Shown: piece after piece, positions 7,943 through 15,872 of the stretch
Layout of the letters: the number at the start of each line of letters is the position of its first letter
Numbering within the stretch: position 1 is the stretch's first letter
Source: Arcanobacterium phocisimile
GTDB taxonomy: Bacteria > Actinomycetota > Actinomycetes > Actinomycetales > Actinomycetaceae
Assembly (NCBI RefSeq): GCF_016904675.1
Contig: NZ_CP070228.1
Location: 1,302,001-1,366,000, forward strand
Reading direction: 5' to 3'
DNA: 64,000 nt
The notes under the pieces: model-generated
Seen by the model: the letters and a program-made list of their open reading frames with translations, nothing else
The model's database searches: none
What the model was told of the DNA's origin: nothing
Made by a program: the position numbers and the translations under genes

Positions 7943-8765
7943 AGCAGTTCTCGGATATGTGGATCGCCCCGGGTTCCTCCACCGCCTCACCGGCACCGCA
8001 AAACTTATCTTAGTTGGGGCGCTGGTGCTTGCCGCTATGCTCACCTTCGATGCCCGGCTCCTCCTTGCACTGTCTGCGCTGTCGATGGTTCTTTGGGCAG
8101 TGTCACGGATCAAGCTCAGCGATCTGAAAGTTGTGTTGCTCATTATTCTGACTTTCATGCTGCTCAACAACCTGCTGATTTTTGTGTTCGCCCCACGCTA
8201 CGGCGTGTCCTTATTCGGCACAGAACATATTATCGTGGCTGGCCCAGGCCGCTGGGTGTTGACGTGGGAGCAACTATTTTACCAGGCATTGGTGACGTTG
8301 AAATACTTCGCGGTGCTGCCCGGTGTTCTGCTGTTTATTGCCACTACCCCGCCACCGGAATTTGCCGCCTCTCTCAACTCCCTCGGTGTCCCCTACCGTT
8401 TCGCCTATTCGGTTTCTCTAGCGTTGCGCTACATTCCCGATGTGCAACGCGACTATGAGACTATTTCGATAGCCCAGCAGGCCCGCGGTTTGGACGCCTC
8501 ACGCAAAGCTCCGCTCGGGGAACGCGCCAAGAACCTTCTAGCTGTACTCATGCCGCTCCTGTTCGGTTCCCTCGACCGCATCGAAACAACGTCAGCAGCT
8601 ATGGAGTTGCGCGGATTTGGTAGCCGAAAAAAGCGTACCTGGTGGTCTGCACGCCCACTGCGATTGGGCGATTGGCTTATTATTCTGGCCAGTATTGCTA
8701 TCGTAGGGGTAGCGATCTGGTTGCAGTATGTCAACGGTGGTCGTTTTTGGAACCCGTTCGTTTAG
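7935..8765 (+). CDS. ECF transporter transmembrane T component (EcfT)
   Basis: A 276-aa EcfT/CbiQ-family coupling protein. Membrane helices cluster in residues 20-130 and at the C-terminus. The two cytoplasmic coupling helices bear the expected Ala-Arg-Gly motifs: QQARGLDASRKAPLGERAKN and AMELRGFGSRKKRTWW. GTG 7935 is preferred as start because AAGGAGA precedes it and the product then begins at AKAVLGYVDRPGF; it overlaps the ATPase stop, indicating coupled translation. A separate EcfT (45650-46444) serves the second ECF system in this window. Confidence 0.94.
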   Translation: MAKAVLGYVDRPGFLHRLTGTAKLILVGALVLAAMLTFDARLLLALSALSMVLWAVSRIKLSDLKVVLLIILTFMLLNNLLIFVFAPRYGVSLFGTEHIIVAGPGRWVLTWEQLFYQALVTLKYFAVLPGVLLFIATTPPPEFAASLNSLGVPYRFAYSVSLALRYIPDVQRDYETISIAQQARGLDASRKAPLGERAKNLLAVLMPLLFGSLDRIETTSAAMELRGFGSRKKRTWWSARPLRLGDWLIILASIAIVGVAIWLQYVNGGRFWNPFV

Positions 8766-8812
8766 TTCTCGTTCGTTGAGTCTAAACGATCCTCATCGAG
8801 GTCAGGAGAACC

Positions 8813-9466
8813 ATGTCTCGTATCGAATTAGATGATGTCCGTACCTATTGTGCCCGTGTTTACGACGCCGATCGGACCGGTCATGGAATGGACCACATTA
8901 ATCGTGTAGTTGGGTTATGTGAGCTCATTATTGCCGAGATGGATCCGGAACTTATTAACCCGGATATTATCTTCACGGCCGCCTATGTGCACGATCTGAT
9001 CGATCCGAAAGTTGTTGCCGATGTCGATGGGGCCCGCGCCAACCTAGCTGTCTATCTCACTACCTTAGAGTTCAGCGGAGACGAGAGTGCTGAAATTTTC
9101 GACATCATCGACCACATGTCGTTTTCGAAAAATATTGCGAGGCGCCACGAACTAACCTTGAATGGGCAGATCGTTCAAGACGCAGATCGACTCGACGCAA
9201 TTGGGGCCATCGGAATCGGACGCGCCTTCTATTACGGTGGAAAGCACGGCGATCTGCTCTACGATCCGCAACTCCTGCCCCGTGATCTGAGCGACGAATC
9301 CACCTATCGTGAACACACCAGCGTGATTAACCACTTCTACGAAAAGCTCTTCACTCTTGTTGAAACGCTCAACACCGAACCGGCAAAGCGCATCGGTGAG
9401 TTACGAAATGAGCGAATGCGCTCCTTCGTCGAAAACTTTAAGAACGAGTGGAACGGGCAAGCATAA
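8813..9466 (+). CDS. HD-domain phosphohydrolase
   Basis: A 217-aa protein with HD-superfamily metal ligands: His28 (GMDHINRVV), His60-Asp61 (AAYVHDLIDP) and a later Asp in VQDADRLDAIGAIG. This pattern resembles the YedJ/YpgQ group, whose members hydrolyse nucleotides or related phosphoesters. GTCAGGAGA gives a strong ribosome-binding site 48 bp after ecfT, so it is the fifth gene of the SAM hydrolase/ECF cluster. A role on a nucleoside or nucleotide salvage intermediate is inferred from that linkage only. Its last 29 bp overlap the end of the convergent metal permease gene. Confidence 0.85.
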   Translation: MSRIELDDVRTYCARVYDADRTGHGMDHINRVVGLCELIIAEMDPELINPDIIFTAAYVHDLIDPKVVADVDGARANLAVYLTTLEFSGDESAEIFDIIDHMSFSKNIARRHELTLNGQIVQDADRLDAIGAIGIGRAFYYGGKHGDLLYDPQLLPRDLSDESTYREHTSVINHFYEKLFTLVETLNTEPAKRIGELRNERMRSFVENFKNEWNGQA

Positions 9467-10316
9467 GATTGCTGATCCGGTGCAGGATATCTAATCCGCG
9501 TGGCGAAAACACGTACACGATGGAGAAGACGATTCCGTGTACCAGAACAACTGCAGCCCCCGAAGCCATGTTGTACCAGTAGGACGAATAAATACCAATC
9601 GTGACACTTAAAGCCGACATGAGCGGGGCAATCCATAGCATTCGTTTAAATGACGAGGTCATTAAAAATGCGATGGCACCCGGGATGATCAACAGGGCCA
9701 CAATCAAAATGGCACCAACAGCTTGCATAGCCACCACCACGGTCATCGCTAAACAGGTTAAAAGCAAGGCAGATAACCGCCTGGTTGACAGTCCGATCGC
9801 GCTGGCATGAATCGGATCGAAAGCGAACAATGTCAGATCGCGACGCTTCAGAATAACGATCACGGCCGCAAGTGGTGCCAAAATCACTACCTGTAAAAGG
9901 TCTGATTGCGTAATTCCAAGCAAGTCACCAAAAATGACATGTTGGAGGTGGATCTGGCTCGGAAACACCGAAATAAGCACAAGTCCTAAAGCAAGCATTG
10001 TTGTAAACACTACGCCCATCACGGTGTCTTCTTTTAGGCCAGAACCGTTGCGCAGAACCGCGATCAGCCCCACACAGATCAGTGCGGCAATAAACGCTCC
10101 GATGGAGAACGGGAATCCTAAAATGTAGGCGATAACGATGCCAGGAACCACTGCGTGCGAGAGCGCGTCGCCCATAAGCGACCAGCCCACGAGTACCAAC
10201 CAGCACGACAACAACGCACATACCGAGGCCGCGAGAACTGTCACCGCAAAACCGCGAACCATAAATGTGTGTGTCCACATTTCAATAAACGTGGCATAAA
10301 ACCATTCTGCGCTCAT
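9438..10316 (-). CDS. Mn/Zn/Fe-type ABC transporter permease (ZnuB/TroC/MntB family)
   Basis: A 292-aa ABC-3 family permease with eight or nine transmembrane helices. Family markers are LVLVGWSLMGDALSHAVVPGIVIAYILG, DTVMGVVFTTMLALGLVLIS and GAILIVALLIIPGAIAFLMTSSF. It forms the membrane channel for the ATPase immediately upstream (ATGA overlap) and the binding protein further upstream. The HxxxPG feature in SHAVVPG is typical of permeases that accept Mn, Zn or Fe(II). The exact metal cannot be read from sequence. Confidence 0.94.
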   Translation of the reverse strand: MSAEWFYATFIEMWTHTFMVRGFAVTVLAASVCALLSCWLVLVGWSLMGDALSHAVVPGIVIAYILGFPFSIGAFIAALICVGLIAVLRNGSGLKEDTVMGVVFTTMLALGLVLISVFPSQIHLQHVIFGDLLGITQSDLLQVVILAPLAAVIVILKRRDLTLFAFDPIHASAIGLSTRRLSALLLTCLAMTVVVAMQAVGAILIVALLIIPGAIAFLMTSSFKRMLWIAPLMSALSVTIGIYSSYWYNMASGAAVVLVHGIVFSIVYVFSPRGLDILHRISNLMLARSTRS

Positions 10317-11065
10317 GCGTACGACTCCTGAGAAAGACCTTCTGGTTGAGTAAAAGCTATTTTGAGATTCTCTGCGTTGAGGGTGGTACGTGGGTCACCT
10401 CGGCCGACAATTTTTCGGTTAAGTAACGCTACTTCATCAGCAAAGTCTGGGATTGCTGATAAGTCGTGGGTAGAAACTAGCAAGGTTGCCCCAGCTTTTG
10501 CCAGCTCTTGTAAAAGTTCGGTAATGACGCCAGCAGACGTGTAATCAACGCCAGCGAACGGCTCGTCGAGTAACATCAGTTCGGCGCCTTGTGCCACTGC
10601 ACGTGCGACGAAGGCTCGCTTACGTTGACCACCTGATAAGGCGCCGATGGGTCGGTCGGCAAGATCGGTGAGTCCGACGACGTCGAGTGCATGGTTAACG
10701 GCTGCCCGGTCTGCATCGCTTGGTTTGCGGAGTGGTCCCATCAGTCCGTAGCGTCCCATCATGACGACCTCATAAATTGAGAGTGGGAATCGGGAATCGA
10801 TTTCTTCGTTTTGTGGAACGTAGCCAACTTTGCCGGCACGCCGGGCATCGAGGGAGCTTTGCCCAACAATTCTGATGTCGCCTTGCTGGTAGCGCACTAG
10901 CCCCATAATGGATTTGAAGAATGTGGATTTTCCGGAGCCGTTCATGCCCACAATGGCACAAATTTTTCCGCTGTCAATTGCGAAGTCAATGCCGGTTAGT
11001 GCACGAACCTCACCATAGGCGACATGCACGTTTCGCACATCTAAAACAAGATTCTGTGTATCCAC
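10313..11065 (-). CDS. Mn/Zn-type ABC transporter ATPase
   Basis: A 250-aa nucleotide-binding subunit: Walker A GMNGSGKST, Q-loop VPQNEEIDSRFP, signature LSGGQRKRAFVARAVAQ, Walker B LMLLDEPFAGVD and switch His in STHDLSAIPDF. The NEEIDSRFPLSIYEVVMMGRYG segment is characteristic of the metal (MntB/ZnuC/TroB) subfamily. It is coupled to the permease by an ATGA overlap. Upstream is a 257-nt gap with a long perfect hairpin separating it from the binding-protein gene, so it may rely on readthrough or its own promoter. Confidence 0.95.
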   Translation of the reverse strand: MDTQNLVLDVRNVHVAYGEVRALTGIDFAIDSGKICAIVGMNGSGKSTFFKSIMGLVRYQQGDIRIVGQSSLDARRAGKVGYVPQNEEIDSRFPLSIYEVVMMGRYGLMGPLRKPSDADRAAVNHALDVVGLTDLADRPIGALSGGQRKRAFVARAVAQGAELMLLDEPFAGVDYTSAGVITELLQELAKAGATLLVSTHDLSAIPDFADEVALLNRKIVGRGDPRTTLNAENLKIAFTQPEGLSQESYA

Positions 11066-11239
11066 TTTTTATCCTTAGTCACCTAACAAGCGTTTTACGG
11101 CTAACATCTTTGAACAGTAGCTCGCATGCTATTCGGCACCAACTTTACCGCATGCAAGAATAAGGTCACATATAAGATCAAGTTAAATGTTCGACGTCAC
11201 GAACATTGTGATGCGTGTGAGGACTTCTGCCCTAGAAAC

Positions 11240-11299
11240 AAATAATTTATGACCGACATGCAAGTTCCAAGAACAGGGCATGTCGGTCATAAATTATTT
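11240..11299 (-). terminator. Long perfect hairpin between metal-binding protein and ATPase genes
   Basis: Two perfectly complementary 22-nt arms (11240-11261 and 11278-11299; left arm begins AAATAATTTATGACC) with a 16-nt loop. On the minus strand the stem ends in an A/T-rich run followed by TTTGTTTC, a credible intrinsic terminator for the binding-protein gene. Confidence 0.75.
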
Positions 11300-11322
11300 C
11301 GGAGGTCCACCACCGGAGAGGA

Positions 11323-12285
11323 TTACTGAGCCTTGCCAGTCAAACCCTTTGTGATGGTCTCTGCGTCGTAACGCAGAAGATCGAGATAAGTTGGCACATC
11401 GCCGTCAGAATCGGTAAGCGAATCAACGTAGAGAACGCCACCAAATGGGGTTCCGGTTGCTTCCACGACTGGTTGCATCTTGTTATCAACAGTAGACTCA
11501 CAGAACACAGCTGGAACCTTTGAATCCTTGACGAAGTTTTCTACGTCAGCCATGCGCTGCGGAGTCAACGCACCTTCGGCATTAACTCCCCACAGATACT
11601 TTTCAGTCAGCTTCATATCGCGAGCCAGGTAAGAGAATGCGCCTTCACAGGTCACCAGTGCGCGTTGGTTTTCCGGAATCGAAGCGAGCTCCTTTTCCAT
11701 CTTTTCCTTCACGCCGGCAAGTTCCTTCTTGTACTTCTCACCATTTTCTTTGTAGTAATCGGCGTTGGCTTTATCGATCGACGACACTGCCTTAACAATG
11801 TTATCAACATAGATCAACGCCGAATCTGGAGACATCCAGGCATGCGGGTTCGGCTTGCCCTCGTATTCGCCTTCGGCGATAGCAATCGGCTCAACACCTT
11901 CGGAAAGATCGAAGTGTGGGGCATCCACATCAGCAACAAATCGCTCAAACCAGCGCTCGAGCCCAAGTCCGTTATTCAAAATAACGTCTGCCTTTTCAGC
12001 CTTCTTGATATCTTCTGGCGTTGGCTGGTAGTCGTGGATTTCCGCATCTGGCTCGGTGATGGAGAGAACGGTCATCTTGTCACCAGTGACCTGGCTTGCC
12101 ATATCGGCGATCACCGTGAAGGTTGTCAACACCACTGGCTTTTCTGTCGACTCTGCTGCAGAGGTATCAACAGTTGAACCTTCGGCGTTGGTAGCGGAGT
12201 CAGTTGACGAAGAACATCCCGTTAAAGCGAGTGCGCAACCCGCTAGGAGCGCTGGGAGAACGCGCGTAATTTTTTTGATATTCAT
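11323..12285 (-). CDS. Metal-binding lipoprotein of Mn/Zn ABC importer (ZnuA/PsaA family)
   Basis: Cluster A-I solute-binding protein anchored to the membrane by a lipobox (ALALTGC, Cys24 from this start). Metal ligands of the family are visible: His in DAEIHDYQPTPED, His in KPNPHAWMSPD, Glu in LVTCEGAFSYLARD and a C-terminal Asp in LYVDSLTDSDG. A His-His-Glu-Asp set is typical of Mn(II)-binding PsaA-like proteins, whereas ZnuA usually has three His plus a His-rich loop, which is absent here; manganese is therefore favoured. ATG 12285 is chosen over GTG 12294 because AAGG then sits 8 nt upstream. TTAGGGTAACC on the minus strand just upstream resembles half a DtxR-type site. Confidence 0.92.
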   Translation of the reverse strand: MNIKKITRVLPALLAGCALALTGCSSSTDSATNAEGSTVDTSAAESTEKPVVLTTFTVIADMASQVTGDKMTVLSITEPDAEIHDYQPTPEDIKKAEKADVILNNGLGLERWFERFVADVDAPHFDLSEGVEPIAIAEGEYEGKPNPHAWMSPDSALIYVDNIVKAVSSIDKANADYYKENGEKYKKELAGVKEKMEKELASIPENQRALVTCEGAFSYLARDMKLTEKYLWGVNAEGALTPQRMADVENFVKDSKVPAVFCESTVDNKMQPVVEATGTPFGGVLYVDSLTDSDGDVPTYLDLLRYDAETITKGLTGKAQ

Positions 12286-12471
12286 ACTCATCACCTTACT
12301 ACGGTTACCCTAAGCAAGAGAGTTCGAAGGTCCCAAACATTGAATACACCACATATCGAACTTATTCCCAATTCCAGATTCAACAAACTAGTTATCGGTG
12401 TTAGAATCGCCAGCCTTGGTAGACTGAGAACAAGGAAACTCCCCTCTATGTGTATCACCAGGACGGTTCAG

Positions 12472-13782
12472 ATGGACTATATGTTTAACTCTTCACCCTC
12501 TGAATCTACCCCTGCTGACCACAACGCCAAAGAACACTACCCACTACCAGAGTTTCCCCCTGCCTACATTTCTCGAAACATCACGTCACCACGCCGACGT
12601 TTTCGCTCAGCTAACCACATCGCAATGTTCTCTTTTGTTGCGATCGCACTTTTCAGTGCCTGCTGGCTGATGATCCTCATCATTCTTCACCCCACCCGTG
12701 GCTCTTGGTACATTAACCTGCTCATCTTCTGGGTTGCGATGACGTATTTTGTTTTACCGCGACTCCATCAGATATTCACATTTTTATACGTTCCGGATTA
12801 TTTTATTGGTAGAACCCGCACCAACGACGGCGTTCTGGGGGATCCGGTGAATCTAGCATTCAACGGCACAGAATCTGACCTCAAGGCCGCCCTCGCCCAA
12901 GCCGGATGGGTCGAAGCTGACGCACTCAACATTCGTTCCGGAACACAAATAGTTCTTTCAACTCTTCGTCACACACCTTACCCTTCTGCCCCAGTCTCCG
13001 ACCTCAACCTCTTCGGCAGGAAACAAAATTTCAGTTTCCAACGCGATGTCGATGGAACAACGTATCAACGCCACCACATCCGGTTTTGGCGAGTGCCAGC
13101 AGGATGGCGACCACCCGGTGGAGAAAAAGTCGACTGGGTAGCCGCAGCGTCCTTCGATCGTGCGGTTGGAATCAACTTCTTCACCTTGCAGGCAACTCAC
13201 CGCATCGACGCTGATATTGATGCCGAACGCAATTTCGTCATCAACACCATCCGCTACGCAGATCCACACTGTACTGTTTCAATCATCGAGCATTTTTCGA
13301 CATCGTACTATTCCTGGAATGGCGGAGGCGATCTTATCGTCACCGACGGGCATCTCCCCGTCGTAGACGTCTCGCAAGCAGACCAACGCTCGCCGTATAA
13401 CTCCCCAGAAACGCGCCCGCATTCTCACGCCCTCCCTCCTGTTCCATTGTGGTTTGCCGCAGTCTTCTTCACTTTGCTCATCACCACAGCAGCATATCGA
13501 GTTATGACTTTCCAACCATATGGATGGGCCTACGCCGGACTTGCCGCAATATTGGGAGCGTTACTTTTCCTCACGTTTCGCCGACGACGCTGGGCGTGGT
13601 TCACAATGATGGGCTATTCAGCCCTCGTTTCCACTCTTCTACTGTTCGCCACATCATGGACTTTACTGCCTGAAGAATCAACTTTTTCGGTTGTTGGCCT
13701 GACAGTTTTGTTTTTGGTAACTATCGCAGATGAGAAGATTCTGGGCTGGGTGCACGAGCGACGGCGTAAACATATTTCCTAG
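12472..13782 (+). CDS. LssY C-terminal domain membrane protein
   Basis: A protein of about 436 aa. After a Pro/Ser-rich N-terminus it has two transmembrane segments (roughly residues 55-75 and 80-100). A soluble middle domain follows: DPVNLAFNGTESDLKAALAQAGWVEAD, then PVSDLNLFGRKQNFSFQRD, TYQRHHIRFWRVP and WVAAASFDRAVGINFFTLQATHRIDADIDAERNFV. This middle portion matches the LssY_C domain. Four more hydrophobic helices end the protein. Function of LssY_C proteins is not established. An ATG at 12340 would extend the frame across the metal operon's divergent promoter region and is unlikely; ATG 12472 has GGA upstream, with 12448 and 12481 as alternatives. Confidence 0.75.
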   Translation: MDYMFNSSPSESTPADHNAKEHYPLPEFPPAYISRNITSPRRRFRSANHIAMFSFVAIALFSACWLMILIILHPTRGSWYINLLIFWVAMTYFVLPRLHQIFTFLYVPDYFIGRTRTNDGVLGDPVNLAFNGTESDLKAALAQAGWVEADALNIRSGTQIVLSTLRHTPYPSAPVSDLNLFGRKQNFSFQRDVDGTTYQRHHIRFWRVPAGWRPPGGEKVDWVAAASFDRAVGINFFTLQATHRIDADIDAERNFVINTIRYADPHCTVSIIEHFSTSYYSWNGGGDLIVTDGHLPVVDVSQADQRSPYNSPETRPHSHALPPVPLWFAAVFFTLLITTAAYRVMTFQPYGWAYAGLAAILGALLFLTFRRRRWAWFTMMGYSALVSTLLLFATSWTLLPEESTFSVVGLTVLFLVTIADEKILGWVHERRRKHIS

Positions 13783-13833
13783 CTCACACCACACCTGTAT
13801 TATTCGATTGACACAGTTCGCAAAATATGAGAT

Positions 13834-13853
13834 TGTATTAGTGTATTAATACA
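13834..13853 (+). promoter_or_regulatory. Putative GntR/YtrA-type operator
   Basis: A perfect palindrome TGTATTAATACA (13842-13853) preceded by a second TGTATTA half (13834-13840), 18 nt before the regulator's start. A TTGACA -35-like hexamer lies at 13808-13813. YtrA-subfamily regulators commonly bind such AT-rich dyads at their own promoters. Confidence 0.5.
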
Positions 13854-13870
13854 GCAACACAGAGGTGAAT

Positions 13871-14227
13871 ATGTCAGTCGACGACTCTCGCCCAATCTGG
13901 ATCCAACTGGTTGACACTTTCAGCCACAACATCGTGACTGGAACATGGCCAGCAGGGTCAAAGATTCCCAGCGTCCGTGAGCTAGCACTGGACGCCGGAG
14001 TCAACCCCAACACAATCCAACGCGCACTCACCCAGCTCGATAACGAAGGTCTCACCACCACCGAACGCACACAGGGTCGTTTCGTGACAACCGATCTGCG
14101 AACGATCGCCCACAAACGATCCGAGTTAGCCGGTCAAGCAACCAGCCAACATGTGACAACGATGGTCTCCTTAGGCCTGAGCATCGACGCAGCCATAGAG
14201 CTTATCCGCGAGCGCTGGAACGATTGA
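13871..14227 (+). CDS. GntR-family regulator, YtrA subfamily
   Basis: A 118-aa repressor with an N-terminal winged helix (PIWIQLVDTFSHNIVTGTWPAGSKIPSVRELALDAGVNPNTIQRALTQLDNEGLTTTERTQGRFVT) and a short helical C-terminus without an effector-binding domain, as expected for the YtrA group. These regulators normally sit in front of, and control, ABC transporter genes, as here. ATG 13871 is preferred to GTG 13865 because AGAGG is then correctly spaced. Likely represses the three-gene operon from the dyad described just upstream. Confidence 0.92.
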   Translation: MSVDDSRPIWIQLVDTFSHNIVTGTWPAGSKIPSVRELALDAGVNPNTIQRALTQLDNEGLTTTERTQGRFVTTDLRTIAHKRSELAGQATSQHVTTMVSLGLSIDAAIELIRERWND

Positions 14228-14249
14228 GCAACACATGAAGGATCATGAG

Positions 14250-14954
14250 ATGGAACCGACCACACCCCTTATTCTCATAGAAGGGTTAACCAAACGTTAT
14301 GCATCGACGACCGCACTAGCCGATGTCTCGCTTGATTTACATCCTGGAAAAGTTATTGGCCTGATCGGTAATAACGGTTCCGGTAAAACAACACTGATGA
14401 AAATTTTAGCTGGTGTACTCTCCGACTGGGAAGGGACAGTTAGGATTGCCGGATACGCACCTAGCCCAAAAACAAAGAAACGTCTCGCCTTCTTACCCTC
14501 GGCACAGTTCTTAAACAAAACGATGACCGCTGGTGACGCATGCCGGCTGTATGCTCGATTCTTTACCGATTTCGACATCCGCAAAGCCCATGATCTGCTG
14601 GACTACTTCGACTTGCCCTTGGATAAGAAGCTCAAAGAGATGTCTAAGGGGATGAACGAGAAGGTTCAAGTCTCGCTAACGATGTCACGCAATGCCGATA
14701 TTTACTTGCTTGACGAGCCTATCTCGGGTGTCGATCCAGCAACCCGAAGCACTATTTTGAACGGAATTTTGCGCGACTTTAGCCCCGAAGCACTCATGGT
14801 GCTCTCCACTCATCTAGTTGCCGACGTCGAAGCGATTCTCGACGATGTCATCCTCATTAACAACGGCAAGGTTGCCCGTTACGCCAACGTTGACGATCTG
14901 CGTGAGGAATATGGAATGTCCCTCGATAGTATTTGCCGGAAAGGATTGAACTGA
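14250..14954 (+). CDS. ABC exporter ATPase
   Basis: A 234-aa ATPase of the ABC-2 exporter type: Walker A GNNGSGKTT, the degenerate signature MSKGMNEKVQVSLTMS (Lys for the second Gly), Walker B IYLLDEPISGVD and the switch in VLSTHLVADVE. The KGMNEK variant is common in YtrB-like and bacitracin-type exporters. ATG 14250 is chosen because GAAGGA lies 7 nt before it; ATG 14235 has none. It forms an operon with the GntR regulator upstream and the membrane protein downstream (TGATG overlap). Substrate unknown; YtrA-regulated transporters often respond to cell-wall-active compounds. Confidence 0.92.
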   Translation: MEPTTPLILIEGLTKRYASTTALADVSLDLHPGKVIGLIGNNGSGKTTLMKILAGVLSDWEGTVRIAGYAPSPKTKKRLAFLPSAQFLNKTMTAGDACRLYARFFTDFDIRKAHDLLDYFDLPLDKKLKEMSKGMNEKVQVSLTMSRNADIYLLDEPISGVDPATRSTILNGILRDFSPEALMVLSTHLVADVEAILDDVILINNGKVARYANVDDLREEYGMSLDSICRKGLN

Positions 14955-15766
14955 TGTTTTTGCTACTTCTTCGTCAAGAGTTCACCTCGCAAAAGAGCTG
15001 GTTGAGCTCAATATTTCTGACGGCTAGCTTGATCGCTATCGTTTCCTTCGTCGTCTCCTTGCCGCACATTCCAGGCTTAACTGCGTTTCCTTATTTCACG
15101 ATGGTGGCGACGGCGATTGGCACGCCGGTAGTGATCATGATTGGGTTGGGAGCCGAATACTGGCAGTCGATGTCTGGCGAGCGCGGCTACTTCACACACA
15201 CGATTCCGGCGAAGCCAAGTGAATTGTTCTGGGCAAAAACGCTCTTCGCATTCCTTGTTGAACTGCGTGCCCTCGGTTTGACTATGCTTGTTCTTTTGGC
15301 ACTGGCGTTGAGCAATGCGTGGGAAAACGATATGTCATTGGGTCAATTCCTCGAACCGTATAAAGAATACCTCCAAAGTAAACCCACTTGGTTGGTTGTG
15401 GTCGCCCTACTCTACTTCACGCTCGGTTTGGCAAGTATTATCCTCCAAGGAGCTGCAGTATTGAGTATTAGTGCTCTGGGTCGATTCACCGGCTCAAGGG
15501 CGTCGAATATCGCTATTGGGTTTGCTGGGCTCTACCTCGCGAATCAGGTCCTGGGAGCTATCGGCACCTTGCTCATTCCAATCTCGGTGCGTATCTCAGA
15601 TTTAACCTTGACCTGGGAACCGATGCTGCCAAGCATTGTGCGTTCGATTCAAACTGATAGCCAGCCGGAACTCTTCGGCATCGGTTTACTAATCACCTTG
15701 CCAATTCTCACGATCGTCTTGATCTGGTTCGGGATCCGAGCAATTGCCCGCACGTCGTTGCGCTAA
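14954..15766 (+). CDS. ABC-2-type membrane subunit
   Basis: A 270-aa protein with six predicted membrane helices (starts of hydrophobic runs near residues 20, 50, 100, 145, 185 and 245). No signature beyond general ABC-2 permease layout: an amphipathic N-terminus (FLLLLRQEFTSQKSW), paired helices, and EYWQSMSGERGYFTHTIPAKPSELFWAKTL in the first cytoplasmic loop, a pattern seen in exporter membrane subunits. Its ATG overlaps the ATPase stop (TGATG) and AAGGATT gives the ribosome-binding site. Last gene before a strong bidirectional terminator. Confidence 0.85.
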   Translation: MFLLLLRQEFTSQKSWLSSIFLTASLIAIVSFVVSLPHIPGLTAFPYFTMVATAIGTPVVIMIGLGAEYWQSMSGERGYFTHTIPAKPSELFWAKTLFAFLVELRALGLTMLVLLALALSNAWENDMSLGQFLEPYKEYLQSKPTWLVVVALLYFTLGLASIILQGAAVLSISALGRFTGSRASNIAIGFAGLYLANQVLGAIGTLLIPISVRISDLTLTWEPMLPSIVRSIQTDSQPELFGIGLLITLPILTIVLIWFGIRAIARTSLR

Positions 15767-15811
15767 GCTCGTCCGCCCCTACCGAGGCGTCTCAACCTCG
15801 GTCTCCTACAA

Positions 15812-15858
15812 CGAACTCGTGGCTCAGTAACATCACCTGTTACTGAGCCACGAGTTCG
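15812..15858. terminator. Bidirectional terminator between convergent operons
   Basis: Perfect 21-bp stem (left arm starts CGAACTCGTGGCTCAGT) with 5-nt loop TCACC, between the plus-strand ABC exporter and the minus-strand amino-acid transporter. A smaller CCGAGG/CCTCGG hairpin (about 15782-15801) precedes it. Confidence 0.9.
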
Positions 15859-15872
15859 TGTTTGACCAGTGT

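Noticed and set aside
11071-11092. TTAGGTGACTAAGG dyad before the metal ATPase start
   Set aside because: Spacing does not fit the 19-bp DtxR layout and it overlaps the region next to the start; no independent support.
12301-12320. DtxR-like box upstream of the metal-binding lipoprotein (TTAGGGTAACC on the minus strand)
   Set aside because: Only one half-site is convincing; about 10 of 19 positions match the consensus, so it is mentioned but not listed as a site.
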